The notes beneath the pieces are model-generated. The model made no database searches. It was not told where the DNA came from and saw only the letters and a program-made list of their open reading frames with translations. Position numbers and translations under genes: made by a program. Positions 63,740 to 64,000 of a DNA stretch of 64,000 nt are shown here, piece by piece. Source of the DNA: Francisella endosymbiont of Ornithodoros moubata (GTDB lineage Bacteria; Pseudomonadota; Gammaproteobacteria; Francisellales; Francisellaceae); the NCBI GenBank assembly GCA_002095075.2, contig LVCE01000001.1, positions 248,001-312,000 on the forward strand, read 5' to 3'. The first letter of the stretch is position 1; each line of letters starts with the position of its first letter.

Positions 63740-64000
63740 TTAAATAATTATGTGCTTAATAACGGTATCAAATACTTCTTTTATAGAAAGCTCTGAAGTA
63801 TCTACTATTATAGCATCATTAGCAGGCCTTAGCGGTACTACTTTACGGTTACGGTCTTGAAAATCTCTTTGTTTAATATCTGCTAAAATTTTTTCAAAGT
63901 CAGGATTTTGACCTTTAGCTTTTAGTTCATCATATCTGCGTTTAGCTGTAATCTCAGTACTAGCATCGAGAAAGAATTTATATTGTGCTTGTGGAAAAAT
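63740..64000 (-). CDS. cmk: Cytidylate kinase, C-terminal part
   Basis: The gene runs off the right edge; only the C-terminal 86 codons lie inside. They read FFLDASTEITAKRRYDELKA, the Arg-rich DIKQRDFQDRNRKVVPLRPA and IIVDTSELSIKEVFDTVIKH. The pattern IKQRDxxDxxRxxxPLxPAxDA is the conserved C-terminus of bacterial CMP kinase. The stop is TAA at 63740-63742. No lesion is seen in the part present. Confidence 0.88.
   Translation of the reverse strand: MFPQAQYKFFLDASTEITAKRRYDELKAKGQNPDFEKILADIKQRDFQDRNRKVVPLRPANDAIIVDTSELSIKEVFDTVIKHIII

Overview
The window is strongly AT-rich gammaproteobacterial DNA, and its gene content points to the genus Francisella. Pointers are a class Ia ribonucleotide reductase operon whose small subunit carries a fused glutaredoxin, a decayed outer-membrane gene resembling the DUF3573 family known mainly from Francisella, an RpoH sigma factor, and pilMNOPQ followed by aroK-aroB. 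Close to half of the recognisable genes are broken by in-frame stops, frameshifts, small tandem duplications or internal deletions. That degree of decay suggests a host-restricted lineage (tick endosymbiont-like or a fish-adapted Francisella) rather than a free-living member. The species cannot be fixed from sequence reading alone.

Layout. 0-5 kb: rpoH, aroA, a YafS-like methyltransferase, rnhA and ansA are intact, and then a carbonic anhydrase gene carries one Trp-to-TAG change. 5-9.7 kb: a broken Sel1-repeat gene, then intact ylqF, nagA and tsaB. 9.7-15.4 kb: a run of pseudogenes (class II glutamine amidotransferase, aspartate-type aminotransferase, era, a YgfX-like membrane protein, an FAD/Fe-S oxidase), closed by intact adk. 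16-20.3 kb: pilM, pilN, pilO, pilP and pilQ are all broken, and PilO appears joined to PilP by a deletion. 20.4-31.2 kb: intact aroK, aroB, sdhE, putA and coaBC surround a dead amino-acid permease and a dead MFS transporter.

31.2-43.1 kb is a graveyard: galM, an SDR, phr, lipoprotein remnants, a predicted ATPase, a dus gene, dinB, a secreted glycoside-hydrolase-like protein, a DJ-1/PfpI protein and an ABC-F ATPase are all dead. Only hemH and a 44-residue KGG-motif protein look intact there. 43.1-48.8 kb: nrdA-grx-nrdB, mdh and coq7 are intact, but the free-standing glutaredoxin has lost its first active-site cysteine. 48.8-54.4 kb is again mostly pseudogenes (lytic transglycosylase, tcdA, secreted hydrolase, ahpC-type peroxiredoxin, DUF3573). 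54.5-57 kb is a compact overlapping trio: dnaQ, a VanY-like peptidase and a lipoprotein. 57.3-61.6 kb holds a collapsed lysine-catabolic operon (saccharopine dehydrogenase, ALDH7-type dehydrogenase, 2-oxoadipate dioxygenase) that runs through a deletion into a dead copper-related pair (MauE-like protein, multicopper oxidase). 61.6-64 kb: intact oxyR and a divergent peroxiredoxin, a broken SDR, and the C-terminal part of cmk.

Taken together, nucleotide, cofactor and aromatic precursor synthesis (nrd, adk, cmk, aroA/K/B, coaBC, hemH, coq7) is kept. Surface structures, transport, DNA repair and accessory catabolism are being lost. No mobile element, CRISPR array or tRNA gene was found.
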